The translations under genes and the position numbers were made by a program. The notes beneath the pieces are model-generated. The model was given only the letters and a program-made list of their open reading frames with translations. It ran no database searches and was not told the DNA's origin. A DNA stretch of 64,000 nucleotides from Tubiluchus corallicola (Eukaryota; Priapulida; Priapulimorpha; Priapulimorphida; Tubiluchidae): contig JAQGDQ010000510.1 in assembly GCA_030141605.1 (NCBI GenBank), forward strand, positions 70,001 through 134,000. Direction: 5' to 3'. Position 1 is the stretch's first letter. Every line of letters begins with the position of its first letter. Below, one piece after another: positions 23,191 to 34,005 of the stretch.

Positions 23191-24201
23191 CTAGTCTACT
23201 TTACACAATGTATAGTTCAAAAGCTTGATTACTATTGCACAGTTATTAATATCTTCAATGGCTTTGACAGTTTTATTGGACATCAATTTTGTCCATCGTT
23301 TTGCAGTTTCTTGTGGGTTCTCCCTATACTGAAGCCAACGGTTTTCTTGTTTGTGCTTTGTAATTGTTCCACATAAATTTTCCCTTATCCACTTATAGAC
23401 GTCTGGGTGAATAGGTATAACAAGATGATTATAAAGTTTCTCAGCTGATTCCACAGGCCTGTTAATTATGTTTTCATATAGCAGCATTACATAGGAGCTT
23501 GGGTGCAACTTTTGAAGGTATTCCATTCCATTTCATATTTTACATCAACAAGCAATTCTTTACATAGTCTACTGGCATCTCTTAACAGCTTATTGTGTTG
23601 CAATTTGTCATCACCACCGTCGTTATTCCATGACCTAACCGTAGCTCGAGGATCTCTAACTAAATGAACTATTTTTATGTCTAATTCTTCACTTCGAAAC
23701 ATTGCTGAAGCTTCATCTAATGTCATTCGTATAACCTTTGTTACAAAATATTTATAACTTTTACACATTTGGTCATAGTGAAAGGCCATATTGTTAACTA
23801 AGTGACCAATGGATGGTTTAGTGCAATTGGTGGAGTGATCAACTGGTATATCTTCTGGAATGTACTCTCTACAATTTGTGTGTTTCCAAACTGCACGAGA
23901 TCGAGCCAATGCCTTTCTGTGATAGACATAATTTGTCTGGGTTTAGAGCATTTAATGCAATGCGATTTTTTAATTTCGATTTTGATATTGCATATTTTGC
24001 CAACTTCGTGATGTTCATCAGGTGATGCAGTTTTGGGTTAACCCTTCTAGGCAGAAAGTCCGATATTTTGTTTTTTCCAAAACACTGAGTGTAACGGCTC
24101 ATAAATGTAGAAGACATCTGGGTGGTTGTTAAACAATTCTCCTGTCATTGAAGAACCAGATCGATAACGCGCAAGAAGCAGCACCGCCTTTTTCCGTGTG
24201 C
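23191..24201 (-). pseudogene. Carbohydrate sulfotransferase pseudogene (Sulfotransfer_1, CHST1-7 type)
   Basis: The exon begins at 24201 after a clear acceptor (TTGTTTCAG|GCAC on the - strand). It encodes a nearly complete Golgi 6-O-sulfotransferase domain: the PAPS 5'-phosphosulfate loop ARYRSGSSMTGELF, HPDVFYIYEPLHSV, the 3'-phosphate site KIVHLVRDPRATVRSW, and C-terminal VMLLYENI and RWIREN-like VYKWIREN. The reading frame is broken three times. One extra base lies near 24071-24083 (next to an A6 run on the coding strand), one near 23910-23960, and the third is a 5-bp tandem duplication at 23521-23530 (TTCCA twice on +). Removing one unit of that duplication in thought reconnects KYEME with YLQKL. 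An upstream exon with the membrane anchor was not found. Called a pseudogene; assembly indels could explain the first two breaks but hardly the third. Confidence 0.85.
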
Positions 24202-24235
24202 CTGAAACAATATAATGACAGGTGTAAGAAGACTT

Positions 24236-24603
24236 CACAGAGGATTTCCTAGATGATAGACGACTTCCTAGAAGACAAAGGTCTTACTAGAGGACTACTT
24301 TGAGGATAGAAGACGTCAAGTAGGACAGAGGACTTCCAAGAGGACAGAAGTCTTCGTAGAGGACTTCCTAGAAGATCGGAGATATCATAATGGACAGAGG
24401 ACTTCCAAGATTACAGAGGTTCTCCAAAAGGACAAAGGACTGCCTAGAAGACAAATGTCTTGCTAGATGACTTGCTGGAGGACAGAAGACTTCCAAAAGA
24501 ACAGAGGACTTCCAAGAGGACATGGGACTTCCCAGATGAGAGAAGTCTTACTAGAGGACTTTTATGAGGATTTCCTAGAGGATGGAGGACCTCCTAGAGG
24601 ACA
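24236..24603 (+). repeat. Degenerate ~20-bp tandem array next to the sulfotransferase pseudogene
   Basis: About 18 diverged units around AGAGGACTTCCTAGAGGACA, with an internal 10-bp sub-period (GAGGACTTCC / TAGAGGACAG). It starts roughly 35 bases upstream, on the coding strand, of the acceptor of the - strand pseudogene exon, so it sits in what was its intron. Confidence 0.85.
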
Positions 24604-25535
24604 ATTCAAGCATTAATTATCAGATAAATTTGCGTTAACGTGACACAAATAGCAAATAAGTGATACGAGCAAATATTAGTAATAAGCATGCAAACATTCA
24701 GATAAGAAATCGTTTGAGTTCTCAAAATATCAATCATTATAATCATAGTAAGAACGGTCACGAAAATTTAAAGCAATGCTAAGTCATATAAGAAGCTTGT
24801 AGCAAAGAAACAGGTAACCTGCCTTGCAGGTTTGAGTGTAGATTTTATCTCGCTTAAATGCGGTAATTACAAAAGTGTAATATGCAGAAGTCAAGGTCAA
24901 GGTCAAGGTCATTCAGAAGTCACGAAAATCTATAATTCAAAATATTAAAACAGTGTGAGATTAAACGTAAAAGATGGAAATTATGCCAAGTATGAATGAT
25001 ACCTGAAACTGTAACACTTGTTACACAAAAAATTTAACATTAAACATTTTTGATGATGCGTAGTATTTCTACACGTGACAAATAAATTCAAAATTGATTC
25101 ATTCACACAACGTGCGGTAACTCGCGAATTAATGACGAAGTTTCAATTTTTCAATAATCTGCAACTACAAAATTTGATTAATCATTTCTTTTCGCAATTT
25201 ATGTATCAAATTTAACCATTAGTATTTTTATTGTTTTAGTTGTATATAAATAAACAAATGAGCAAAAATGAAATAATTAGATAATATAAACAAAAACATA
25301 AATAACCAACTTATGAAACAAATAAATAAATAAATAAATAGTAAATAAATAAATAATGGAATAAACAAACAAGTAAATAAAGCAATAAACAAGTGGATTA
25401 ATTTATGCTTCCTTTGCTTACAGAAAGAGTGGACAACAGAAGTTTAACGGCTCGGTCACGCACCGTTCTATGCGGGTGAATAATGAATGACAGGAGCTCA
25501 ATCGTTCAAGAAGCGGAGGGGTTTATTCGCCCACG
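24604..25535. other. Non-coding DNA with TAAA repeat
   Basis: A TAAA/AAAT-rich microsatellite lies at about 25310-25390, and a triple AGGTCA motif at 24894-24911 is listed separately. No gene recognised. Confidence 0.5.
24894..24911 (+). promoter_or_regulatory. Three head-to-tail AGGTCA half-sites (DR0)
   Basis: Three directly abutting AGGTCA hexamers, preceded by TCA so that two are in TCAAGGTCA context. This matches the monomer site of ERR/SF-1-type nuclear receptors. It may instead be a short tandem repeat without function. Confidence 0.3.
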
Positions 25536-25623
25536 ATGCTTTACACAAACAAGCAGATTTTAATTAAAGTACTTTCTATCTCTTTTTGTGTACTTTTATG
25601 CATAAAAATTATTGGAAATTTCG
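25536..25623 (+). CDS. Candidate first exon encoding a membrane anchor
   Basis: ATG at 25536 opens 29 codons with a hydrophobic run (ILIKVLSISFCVLLCIKII) and ends at a strong donor (TTCG|GTGAGT). Together with the + strand sulfotransferase exon downstream, which lacks an anchor, it is a plausible exon 1 of that gene. The phases disagree: this exon ends in phase 1, while the visible acceptor at 26848 needs phase 0. Either a small middle exon exists or the pairing is wrong. Tentative. Confidence 0.3.
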
Positions 25624-25807
25624 GTGAGTTCATGAATTACGTGAAGTTTTGCTGTTGCTATTCTAATACTGAAGCGTGTTCGTTTTTTTTCATGTAGGAA
25701 GTTCTAATTATTTTAATAGTAAACACGCTCATGTTTTCCAGCTGATAGGAAGACAAGTGAAAGAACGAAAAAATTCCCAGAAAAACAAAACGCTGAAGAG
25801 CCAAAGG

Positions 25808-25871
25808 TATATTATTATTGTTATTGTTATTGTTATTATTATTGTTATTGTTATTGTCATTGTCATTGTCA

Positions 25872-25964
<93 letters not shown>

Positions 25965-26223
25965 TCGTCATCGTCATTGTCATCGTCATCGTCATCGTAA
26001 TCGTCTTTGTTATTGTTATTGTTATTGTTATTGTTATTGTTATTGTTATTGTTATTGTTATTGTTATTGTTATTGTTATTGTTATTGTTATTGTTATTGT
26101 TATTGTTATTGTTATTGTTATTGTTATTGTTATTGTTATTGTTATTGTTATTGTTATTGTTATTGTTATTGTTATTGTTATTGTTATTGTTATTGTTATT
26201 GTTATTGTTATTATTATTATTAT

Positions 26224-26313
<90 letters not shown>
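25808..26313 (+). repeat. Composite microsatellite (TTATTG / TCGTTG / TCG / TAG)
   Basis: Contiguous blocks: TTATTG-type (25808-25855), TCATTG then TCGTTG (25856-25930), TCG (about 25929-25963), TCATCG (25964-26000), pure TTATTG (about 26010-26210) and TAG (about 26222-26313). The homopolymeric Asn/Asp/Thr, Val/Ile/Ser and Leu open frames across it are artefacts. It lies between the candidate anchor exon and the sulfotransferase exon. Confidence 0.95.
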
Positions 26314-26314
<1 letters not shown>

Positions 26315-26847
26315 TGAATTCACATTCTTTATATTGGAAGTTCTTTATGTTCCCACAGCGTGTGTATCTGATTATTTTCTTGCTTGGCGGAATAGGTGCT
26401 TGCTAGTAATGTGCTATTTTCTACTTATACAATAATTTAAATATGTGATTATTGCTGACACAAAGTCTTCTGGTTGCAGAGATAGAATAAAAAATATAAT
26501 ACACGAAAGACAAAATGTACAATTAGTATGTAGGTATCAATTAGATATTTAGATACTAACTGCGCACTTTGTCTGCAATCTGACTAACTTATTAGGTGCT
26601 TTAACTCGTGGATGTTCTGCTGCAACTTCGATTCTGATACCATCAATACCCTCATTACACTGTAAGTAAATTAATGAGCGTGGTTTATTAATTTATTTAC
26701 GTGGTCTAACATATTTTGATGTAACCTGCATATCTGTTTGCATGCTTGTTTGTTTGTCTGTTTGTTCGTTTGTTTGCACACGCTCAGTGTTTTTCAATTT
26801 TATTTACTTATTTACCATTGAGTAAAAATCACAATATTGTTGTTCAG

Positions 26848-27729
26848 GATTTGCCGTCTCCGTATCACTGCGATGAGCAATGTAAACTGAGAAGGAAAAT
26901 ACACGAAGTTTGCAAAAACATTCAAAAGAACGTCATTGAAAATAATCAACGTTACAAATTGTTTGCGTTAGTGGACGAACGTCACAAACTTGTCTATTGC
27001 TCTGTGCCTAAAGTTGGAACAAGCAATTGGTTACGAACCTTGATAGCTGTCAACAGTCGCAATGCTAGTATGCACCCAGAAAACGTATCTTTCTATACTG
27101 CACACTACAAATACAAGAATTATATTCGACATCTGAGCAGCTATGCTCAGACAGAGCAACAGAGGATTCTAGAAACGTACTTCAAGTTTTTGTTTGTCAG
27201 AAACCCGTATGAAAGAGTTTTGTCAGCATATAGATGCATTTTCACTCACGAACCAAGTATTTTCGATAAAAAAGTAGCAAAACACAGAAAAGTTCTAGCT
27301 AAATTGTACAGAGGTAAAGAGTATGAGAAAGCTGCAGAAGATATCCATATCACATTTTCTGAATTTCTTGAATATCTGACTGACCCAAGAACCAGATCTT
27401 ATGATCCGTTAAATATTGATCGTTTGTCTCGAATGGGGACGTTGAATCCACACTGGACGCCATACTTTGAATTGTGCAATCCATGCCTCATTGAATATGA
27501 CTTTATAGGCAAGCATGAAACAATGAACAAAGATGCTGCAACTGTACTGTCAAAAGCTGGTTTACATCATGTGAAATTTCCAAATGTTACAGAAACTCCA
27601 TATGGCAGAAGTGCGCAATATCTCGAGCACTTCTATAAACAAGTTGATCCTAAACTTATTGAGTCATTAGTGACTATGTACAATGTTGACTTTGACATGT
27701 TCAATTATGAAAAAGATGTTTCTTTGTAA
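26848..27729 (+). CDS. Carbohydrate sulfotransferase, Sulfotransfer_2 family (CHST8-14 / HNK-1ST type), 3' exon
   Basis: The exon starts after acceptor TTGTTCAG at 26846-26847 and runs 293 codons to TAA at 27727-27729. No ATG precedes it in frame, so at least one 5' exon with the Golgi anchor is missing (a candidate is at 25536). The PAPS-binding 5' loop is YCSVPKVGTSNW (exon residues 50-61) and the 3'-phosphate motif is FLFVRNPYERVLSAYR (114-129). HWTPYFELCNPC and YDFIGKHETMNKD are family hallmarks near the C-terminus. Family members transfer sulfate from PAPS to GalNAc or GlcA of chondroitin, dermatan, N-glycans or HNK-1, so substrate cannot be fixed here. The usual Cys-Thr-Asn-Trp-Lys is GTSNWL in this copy. 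The catalytic domain is intact and on the same strand as the other active glycan genes. Confidence 0.87.
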   Translation, partial: DLPSPYHCDEQCKLRRKIHEVCKNIQKNVIENNQRYKLFALVDERHKLVYCSVPKVGTSNWLRTLIAVNSRNASMHPENVSFYTAHYKYKNYIRHLSSYAQTEQQRILETYFKFLFVRNPYERVLSAYRCIFTHEPSIFDKKVAKHRKVLAKLYRGKEYEKAAEDIHITFSEFLEYLTDPRTRSYDPLNIDRLSRMGTLNPHWTPYFELCNPCLIEYDFIGKHETMNKDAATVLSKAGLHHVKFPNVTETPYGRSAQYLEHFYKQVDPKLIESLVTMYNVDFDMFNYEKDVSL

Positions 27730-28317
27730 CTAAACGCAGAACTTAATTCACATATTACACTAGGCCTAAGACAAGTTCGATTGCAAAATTTAATGATACG
27801 TCTAATTACTGCTCAGCCAAATAATGACTGCACTGTTTCTTACTATTAGTGTTTTCTTTCGCATTTTTTTCGCAAATTCTTTCGCTAGTGATGGCAGACA
27901 AGCTCTACGTATTGCGATAACTTGCGAAAGAAAGCTCTCTACTCAGAATGTTCCGTTAGGCAGTGCTCTTCTCCGTAAGTACGAACCCAGCGTTATGACT
28001 TATGACGCATTATGATCTGTTACATTTGCGATACGTAGTTATCTATACGTAGTTAGATAAAAGCTTTATCTAAAAGGCACAGGTGACAGAAGTGTGTAAA
28101 AAAGTTATGTTTCTTAAATGTGCGTGAAAGACAATGAGGCAGTCCAGATTGACCAAATGACCATTAGATATATTCAACAAAACCATGTTAATGCTGCTGA
28201 ATCCGAGCCCCTTACCTTGAATAGAGTCATTGACCTCGTTTGGGGCGATTAGTATAAAGAAAAGGCCAAGTTAGCGTTATATATTATTGTTTTTAGTTTT
28301 AATGTGCAGTTACTAAT
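27730..28317. other. Intergenic DNA, nothing recognised
   Basis: No supported coding region. A short inverted repeat around TTCTTTCGC / GCGAAAGAA lies at 27878-27932. Confidence 0.4.
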
Positions 28318-28556
28318 GCAAACTTTAACAAAAAAAGTGCCCTGTCACGGTAGTACTTTGTATCTCAAAGCTGACGCAGATCAGCAATCGGGTAATACAA
28401 TGCTTCGCATTCCGGACTATATCTATAACAATCAGTCGACTTCTACGGCAGTTAGGAAACTAAATTTTGGTACAAAAATGTCCTGTCATGGTAGTACCTC
28501 ATATCTCAAAGCTGGCGCTAATCAGTAATCGAGTTATGCAATGCTTCGCAACTTCG
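28318..28556 (+). repeat. Two-copy tandem duplication, period 141 bp
   Basis: Copies begin near 28318 and 28459. CCTGTCA.GGTAGTAC occurs at 28341 and 28482, and AATGCTTCGCA at 28399 and 28540, both exactly 141 bp apart. A 74-codon open frame over both copies explains its internal peptide repeat (CHGSTLYLKA / CHGSTSYLKA); no function recognised. Confidence 0.85.
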
Positions 28557-28993
28557 CAATAACTTCTGATCGCTCAACTTACGGAATTTCAGGCTAAGCT
28601 CCATGTCTTTAGCTTCATTGTCCTTCAACCTAATTTCTTTATGTTCAGCTGCTAATTTGTCAACTTGTTCATTCCCAAAAATCTTCTTTGCTCAGTTTGT
28701 TGAGTGACCCAAAACTTCCTTTGATGCTTGCGTGCACGCATTAACAGTGTTAGTTTAAACATAATTTATTTAGGATTGGATCAGACAGTTTGTACAACAT
28801 GATTTAAGATCCTCACCACAATAGACTTTATACACTATTTACAAAAACATTTACAGTAAGAATTGACCATACTTAACTTTTAGTATACTAAAGTTTTACT
28901 TACAGTGATACATTAGACATTAGTAAAAAATGACGGTTAGTAAATATTAATGTACGATTATTTAAGAATGATGCATTTTATATCAGATAGAAA

Positions 28994-29617
28994 CTACTGG
29001 AAGCGTTTAGTACATAACATAAAGTCATATATACATTGGAATATTTTACAGATAGCAACATAGTTAAATTCATCTTTACCGAATAATAACAACTTCAACA
29101 GATCATTATTTCCTAAAACAGTTACATTAACGTTTTCGGGCAGAAGCATTGCATTTAATTCATCAAACATAATTACCCTAGCTAGTTGATGCAATGGGCA
29201 GTGCAACAAAAAATGTTCAACAGACTCAAATCGAAATCCGCAGTTACAATTCGGCAATATTGGATGACCGTTATTATCTTTACAGCTTTTAGAGAAAAGG
29301 TCATAGTTTAGCTGCGAAAATCCGATTCTCATGCGCGTATGATGCACTGATATTGGAGGTTTACCAAATGAAAAATGTTTCTTACGCAACGAAAAACTTA
29401 AATGAGATTTGAGCTCTTGTTTGAATTGTGAAATGGATGCAATTTCACGAATGTTCTGTGGTAAGTTGTTCCACATGTTAATGGTCGATATGAAAAACGA
29501 TTTTTCACTGCTAACAGAACGGCAATTAAAATTTCTGTATTTAGTACCACTGCGTATATAATAGGGGGTAACTTCGTTAACCTTTGGCGGCAGAATTGCA
29601 CTTAAATAGTGGGGCAC
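28994..29617 (-). pseudogene. LINE C-terminal domain
   Basis: About 207 codons continuing the LINE polyprotein in another frame. HTRMRIGFSQLNYDLFSK and CNCGFRFESVEHFLLHCPLH form the conserved terminal Cys/His knuckle of CR1/Jockey-like elements. Confidence 0.88.
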
Positions 29618-29621
29618 TAAG

Positions 29622-30992
29622 TCATTGATTATTTTGTAAAAAAAGACATAGGCGATGATAATGAAAGCGTGTCACTAATTTAGTGAAGCCGCTATCAGAC
29701 AAGATACTTGCAGGGGAAGATCGAAACATAGCGCCAGAACAGATTCTAGCAGCAGTTAGCTGAATATTTTCTAACAAACGTATACTGTTTTCACTGCATC
29801 CTGACCATACTACGTTACCATATTCGATGGCAGGGAGAATAGTCGTAATGAATAATCGTTCCCGCGTAGCTCTGGGCATATTAACTGACACACGTCGAAA
29901 GTTGTTTAGCTTTAGATTTGCTTTGTCTACCATTTTTGAGACGTGATAGTTCCAGTTCAGGTCAGATGTAAGATGAACACCTAAATGTTTGTGAACATTT
30001 ACAGTTTTCAGTGCAGTATTAGATAAGTACAGAGTAGGATATTGAGGAGCATTGGATTTACGGGAGAAAAGCATGACTTCGGTCTTATTGGGATTAAATT
30101 TAACCAACCAACGTTTGGCCCAGTTTTCAATTATTTCTAAATCTGCGTTTAAGCGATTTGCTGATGTATATGGGTCATCCTTAAACGAATCCATTAAAAC
30201 CGTATCGTCTACAAAAAGGCGAATATCAGATTGAATGTCTTCTGTTATATCATTAACATACACTAAAAATAGAAGGGGTCCTAAGATAGAACCTTGGGGG
30301 ACGCCAGATAAAAGTGACTTCGCATCAGATGTATTACCGTTTAGCGTTACTCTTTGTGTTCGGTTTCGAAGGTAAGATGATAGCCAAGACAGAAGTTGGC
30401 CACTTACTCCATACTGCTTTAATTTGAATATCAAGCCTACATGAAACACATTATCAAAAGCTTTACTGATGTCCAGAAAAACGCTACAGATTTCAGCACC
30501 GTCGTCTAGACTTGTATACAAATTGTGAACGATTGAAACTAGCTGGTTGATGGTGCTATCGTTTGATTTGAACCCCGAGTTCTTTTCCGTCAAAAAGTTA
30601 TTATCAATAGCAAAGTAGTTATACATCTGATTAAAGACAACGCGTTCTAAAATCTTGGACATACATGAAAGTAGCGCCACGGGTCTGTAGTTCGAAACAA
30701 GCTGTCTATCTCCGCCTTTGTGTATGGGGCAGACATTTGCAACTTTCCACAAGCTAGGGAAATGACCTGACTGTAATGAGAAGTTAAATAATCGGGTTAA
30801 TGGGCTTGATAATGAGTCTGCACAAAGCTTAAGTACTTTTTTGCTAATTCCATCATGACCTACAGATTTGCTCGTATTGACGTTATTTAATAGTGTTTTC
30901 ACTAAATCTTCGTGTACAGTAATGTGTGACTGTATGTACCAGTCTTCGATACGAATCTGGGTAATGAAGCATTTGAAATGTTCAAGCGGCAC
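29622..30992 (-). pseudogene. LINE reverse transcriptase domain
   Basis: Long open frame with the RT core in order: VCPIHKGGD, NYRPVALLSCMSKILE, FLDISKAFDNV (first catalytic Asp), LLSGVPQGSILGPLLFLVY and the palm motif RLFVDDTVLM (normally F/YADD, here FVDD), then WLVKFNPNKTEVMLFS. Both palm Asp residues remain. It stops just after RLCLFLQNNQ because of the T7 frameshift. This reading frame is the best preserved part of the element, which suggests moderate age. Confidence 0.93.
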
Positions 30993-31267
30993 TGCTGGGC
31001 AAAGTAATTGTTAAATGCATTGCACTTGGAAATCGCATCACTTATGACAACACCAGCTTCATCTATAATGGGAGGAATAAAATAGTCACACGTATTTTTG
31101 TAAAAACTTTTAGTAATTTCCCACCAGACTTTAGGGCATGTTTCAGGATTCAATAGCTTCTCGTTCAGTTTGTCTGAATAGTCACGTTTGGCTTTTTTAA
31201 CAGCATTGTTGCACTTATTTCTAATAGTAGTATAGGACTGCCACGAAGCATTCGTCCTGTTTAATTT

Positions 31268-32100
31268 CTAATTTCTGTGCGCCTTTTCTTTTTGTACTCT
31301 AAGCTTTCGAACGTGACTATTCATCCAAAGCTTATCGCGTGGGCGTATTGTTACAATTTGATTAGGCACACAAGAATCAATCATTTTCACTAGATTGTCA
31401 ACAAATAATTGAAAAACAACATCAACAGATTCATTTGAAAACATAGCCTCCCAATTTGCATCAGAGATTTGTTGATTTAATGCTGGCCAATCTGCTAAAT
31501 TATAATTATATACCTTCCTTTTGAAAGCACGACGTTCTGGAGTTTTCACACAAATTTTCCCAAAAATAGGGTTATGATCGCATGTAAAGATTTGTGGAAG
31601 CACACCGTAGTTAGTAAATAATCTAGGTGAGTCTGTGATAATCAAATCCAGAACAGACTTTGACGTACTAGTTACTCGAGTGGGATCAGTAATTAACTGG
31701 AACAATTGATTTTGTACAACAAAATTATTTAATTTAGGGCCCATTGGATTTTCGTTTAGCTCTGCCTGGTCCCAGGCTTTACATTTGGCGTTAAAGACGC
31801 CAACAAATACAATGCTATACTGGTGCTTAGGTTGAGAGGTTAGTAGGTTATTGTAAGATTCATCTAGTGCTGCAATAAATCGGTCTTCACCTGCTGCATC
31901 TTGGGATGGGGACCTATAACAAATGCACATATATAGTGTACTGTCCTTTAAACTGATCTCTATCCACATAAATTCAAACAGATTCTGTGGCAACAACTCA
32001 GTCCGTGTTTTAAAATGTATGTGATTGGCCGCATAAAATGCTACTCCACCACCATTTCTGTCCCGATCTTTTCTGACTGGATCTTGGAACAGTGTTATCC
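31268..32100 (-). pseudogene. LINE endonuclease domain (APE type), degenerate
   Basis: Recognisable endonuclease/exonuclease/phosphatase fold motifs: RDRNGGGVAFYA, CICYRSPSQD, FVGVFNAKCKAWD, LDLIITDS and CDHNPIFG. The catalytic Asp of GDFN is Val here (GVFN), so cleavage activity is expected to be lost. The His of the C-terminal SDH-type motif (CDHNPI) is kept. The frame ends at TAG 31268-31270, and after it the same frame continues with LINE linker sequence (KLNRTNASWQSYTTIRNK), showing a simple nonsense mutation. Confidence 0.9.
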
Positions 32101-32115
32101 ATAATCCTGGGAAAA

Positions 32116-33809
32116 TTCCTCACGTCAATTCATTAAATTGGATTATCAGTGAATGAAATAATTACGTAACAACAACTTGACTAAGGAAATGACAATCGCT
32201 TTTTGTGTCTTACAGGTTTTAAAATTTAATCAATTTAGACGTGTATAACAAAGATGGGAAAACGACTAGTGTCAGTTTACAATTTTCAACAATTCATGTT
32301 ATTATATCAGAGAGACCTGTTTTACTTTTCAAATAAGAATCATTCATTGTGTGTGTTGATAGATCTAAGCTTGGTCACCCACCCAATTACATGCGCCATC
32401 TGAATAATCCTAGGATCTTAGACGATAAATTTCCTTGCATTTTTACTAAACTAGACTGTCTTTAACAAATTTTGTTCAGAGTTGTATTTTGCAGTTATTA
32501 TTAAACATTATAATTTCTGTTTATGTAAAGGAAGCTGTTAGTGGTTTTGCATAAAATAAGTTAAGATAAGATAAGATATAATGATCTAACAGTACTGAAC
32601 ACAGTAGTAAATGGTTTGAGCTCAACACTTTTATCATGCCAGTAAAATTCATTTGTAATCCATTAAATGAATAGATATTTTTTTCTAATTCAAAGAAGTT
32701 TCCTTTTTAGAAAATGTAGTTATGAGCCATTTCAATGATTATGTAATGGGGTGCAATTTGTTGATAATAAAAGCTCTCTTTGTGCGCTATAAAAAACGCT
32801 TCAAGGTTGGCCATTGCCCAGTGTTTTCCAATACATAAAGCATGGGAAATATCCTGGAAAAATTCCCTAGATTAATTTAAAATGAAGGACTGTAATTATC
32901 ACTAAAATTTAGCCACTATTATGCTGTCGATGTGAATTAGTGAAAATTACAGCTGTTCTTTGTGTGAGGCATCTGTAGCTGAAGTTATGAACAGGTTTAT
33001 AAATTTAATGGAGGCATTTTTTGCAATTAACATGATTACAGTGACTCAAGTTGTCTGGTTTACAAAATTTAATAAGTTGAAAAATTGATGTAAACTTTTG
33101 TACAGAGCAGAGAGCGCATTGGAAAAAGATTTCTTAAAGTTTCATCAGATGATAATTGCACAAATATTCGCCCTGCTTGTGTTGAAAATTACTACATTGC
33201 TGTCTCACTCGCTTATGTGTATATATAGTATTGTGACGGCCCCATAGGTCTATGGTGCCTCACTCCAATACCAGCATCAATTTGAGCTATATTCGCCCTT
33301 GCACCGCTGTTGTTATTACTGTTATTGCTTGTAACTACCTCATAGTAGCCTACTGTTTATAGCTACCTTGTTTGAGCATAGACAGTAATACACATTTAGT
33401 TTGTTCTAGCCCTTCCCCCCTTACAGTGATAATCGCTCATTCTATGAAGCACTTGCTTGACACTGACCTATTTTCTGATCGCCGTTACCTGCATGGAAAT
33501 AGACAGTCAGTCTGGGCTATGCAACGTTCAATTACATACACGTCAAAAGTCGTTGAAATGCTTTCACCTTTTAACTAGCCCCGACAAACGTAGAATGATT
33601 GTCAGCAGTTTGATGCTTTGAACCTTTATTGTTCCAAATGACACTAATGAATGAAGCGCTAGGTGCAAGAACTAGTTGCAGTGTAATTGTTATGGAGGAA
33701 CAGGGTACACCCGCTATGAGATGGTGATTAGTGGCCGTATTTGATGGAGTAGTAGATAACCACACCTGGTGAGACCATCTTAGTGGTGGAAGTCGGCCTC
33801 CGAGTTATT
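32116..33809. other. Intergenic DNA upstream of the LINE
   Basis: No gene recognised. A short stretch at 32103-32120 (CCTGGGAAAATTCCT) recurs in diverged form at 32848-32866. This may be repeat-related but is too short to classify. Confidence 0.35.
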
Positions 33810-33817
33810 AGAGTCAT

Positions 33818-34005
33818 CAGGGCCTATTTCGGGGGGGGGGGGGGTAAGTGGGGATACTTCCCCGGGGCCTCACCCTCCAGGGGGGCCTCGCGCCGAGGTA
33901 ACATTTTTTTGCTTTATGCGAACTTTCAATTGTTCATTCCTTTAACAACTGTGTGCCTCACACGCCCCACTTTCCCGGGCCTCGCTTAGGCTGAAATAGG
34001 CCCTG
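33818..34005. mobile_element. Non-autonomous hAT-type MITE with perfect 8-bp TSD
   Basis: A 188-bp element with perfect 13-bp terminal inverted repeats, CAGGGCCTATTTC at 33818-33830 and GAAATAGGCCCTG at 33993-34005. It is flanked by identical 8-bp direct repeats AGAGTCAT at 33810-33817 and 34006-34013. Eight-base target duplications and CAGGG ends are the hallmark of hAT transposons. The interior is GC-rich, unlike its surroundings, with a G14 run and subterminal AGTGGGG repeated inversely near the right end. No transposase is encoded, so it depended on an element elsewhere. Confidence 0.88.

Larger units (their letters stand above)
28760..32115 (-). mobile_element. LINE (Jockey/CR1-like non-LTR retrotransposon), 5'-truncated and inactive
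   Basis: Contains, in order on the - strand, an AP-endonuclease domain (about 32100-31268), a linker (31267-30990), reverse transcriptase (30992-29622), a C-terminal zinc-knuckle region (29617-28994) and a 3' UTR ending near 28760 in an AATAAA-containing tail. It carries an in-frame TAG (31268-31270), a frameshift near 30920-30990 and a frameshift in a T7 run (29638-29644), and it lacks the first part of the endonuclease. No target-site duplication was identified. Confidence 0.93.

Noticed and set aside
25658-26435. Poly-Asn/Asp/Thr, poly-Val/Ser and poly-Leu proteins
   Set aside because: Pure translation of hexa- and trinucleotide microsatellites in all frames.
28540-28700. RNase H-like motif (GNEQVDKLA on the - strand)
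   Set aside because: The motif is short and the surrounding peptide is lysine/glutamate-rich coiled-coil-like. No catalytic RNase H residues could be placed.
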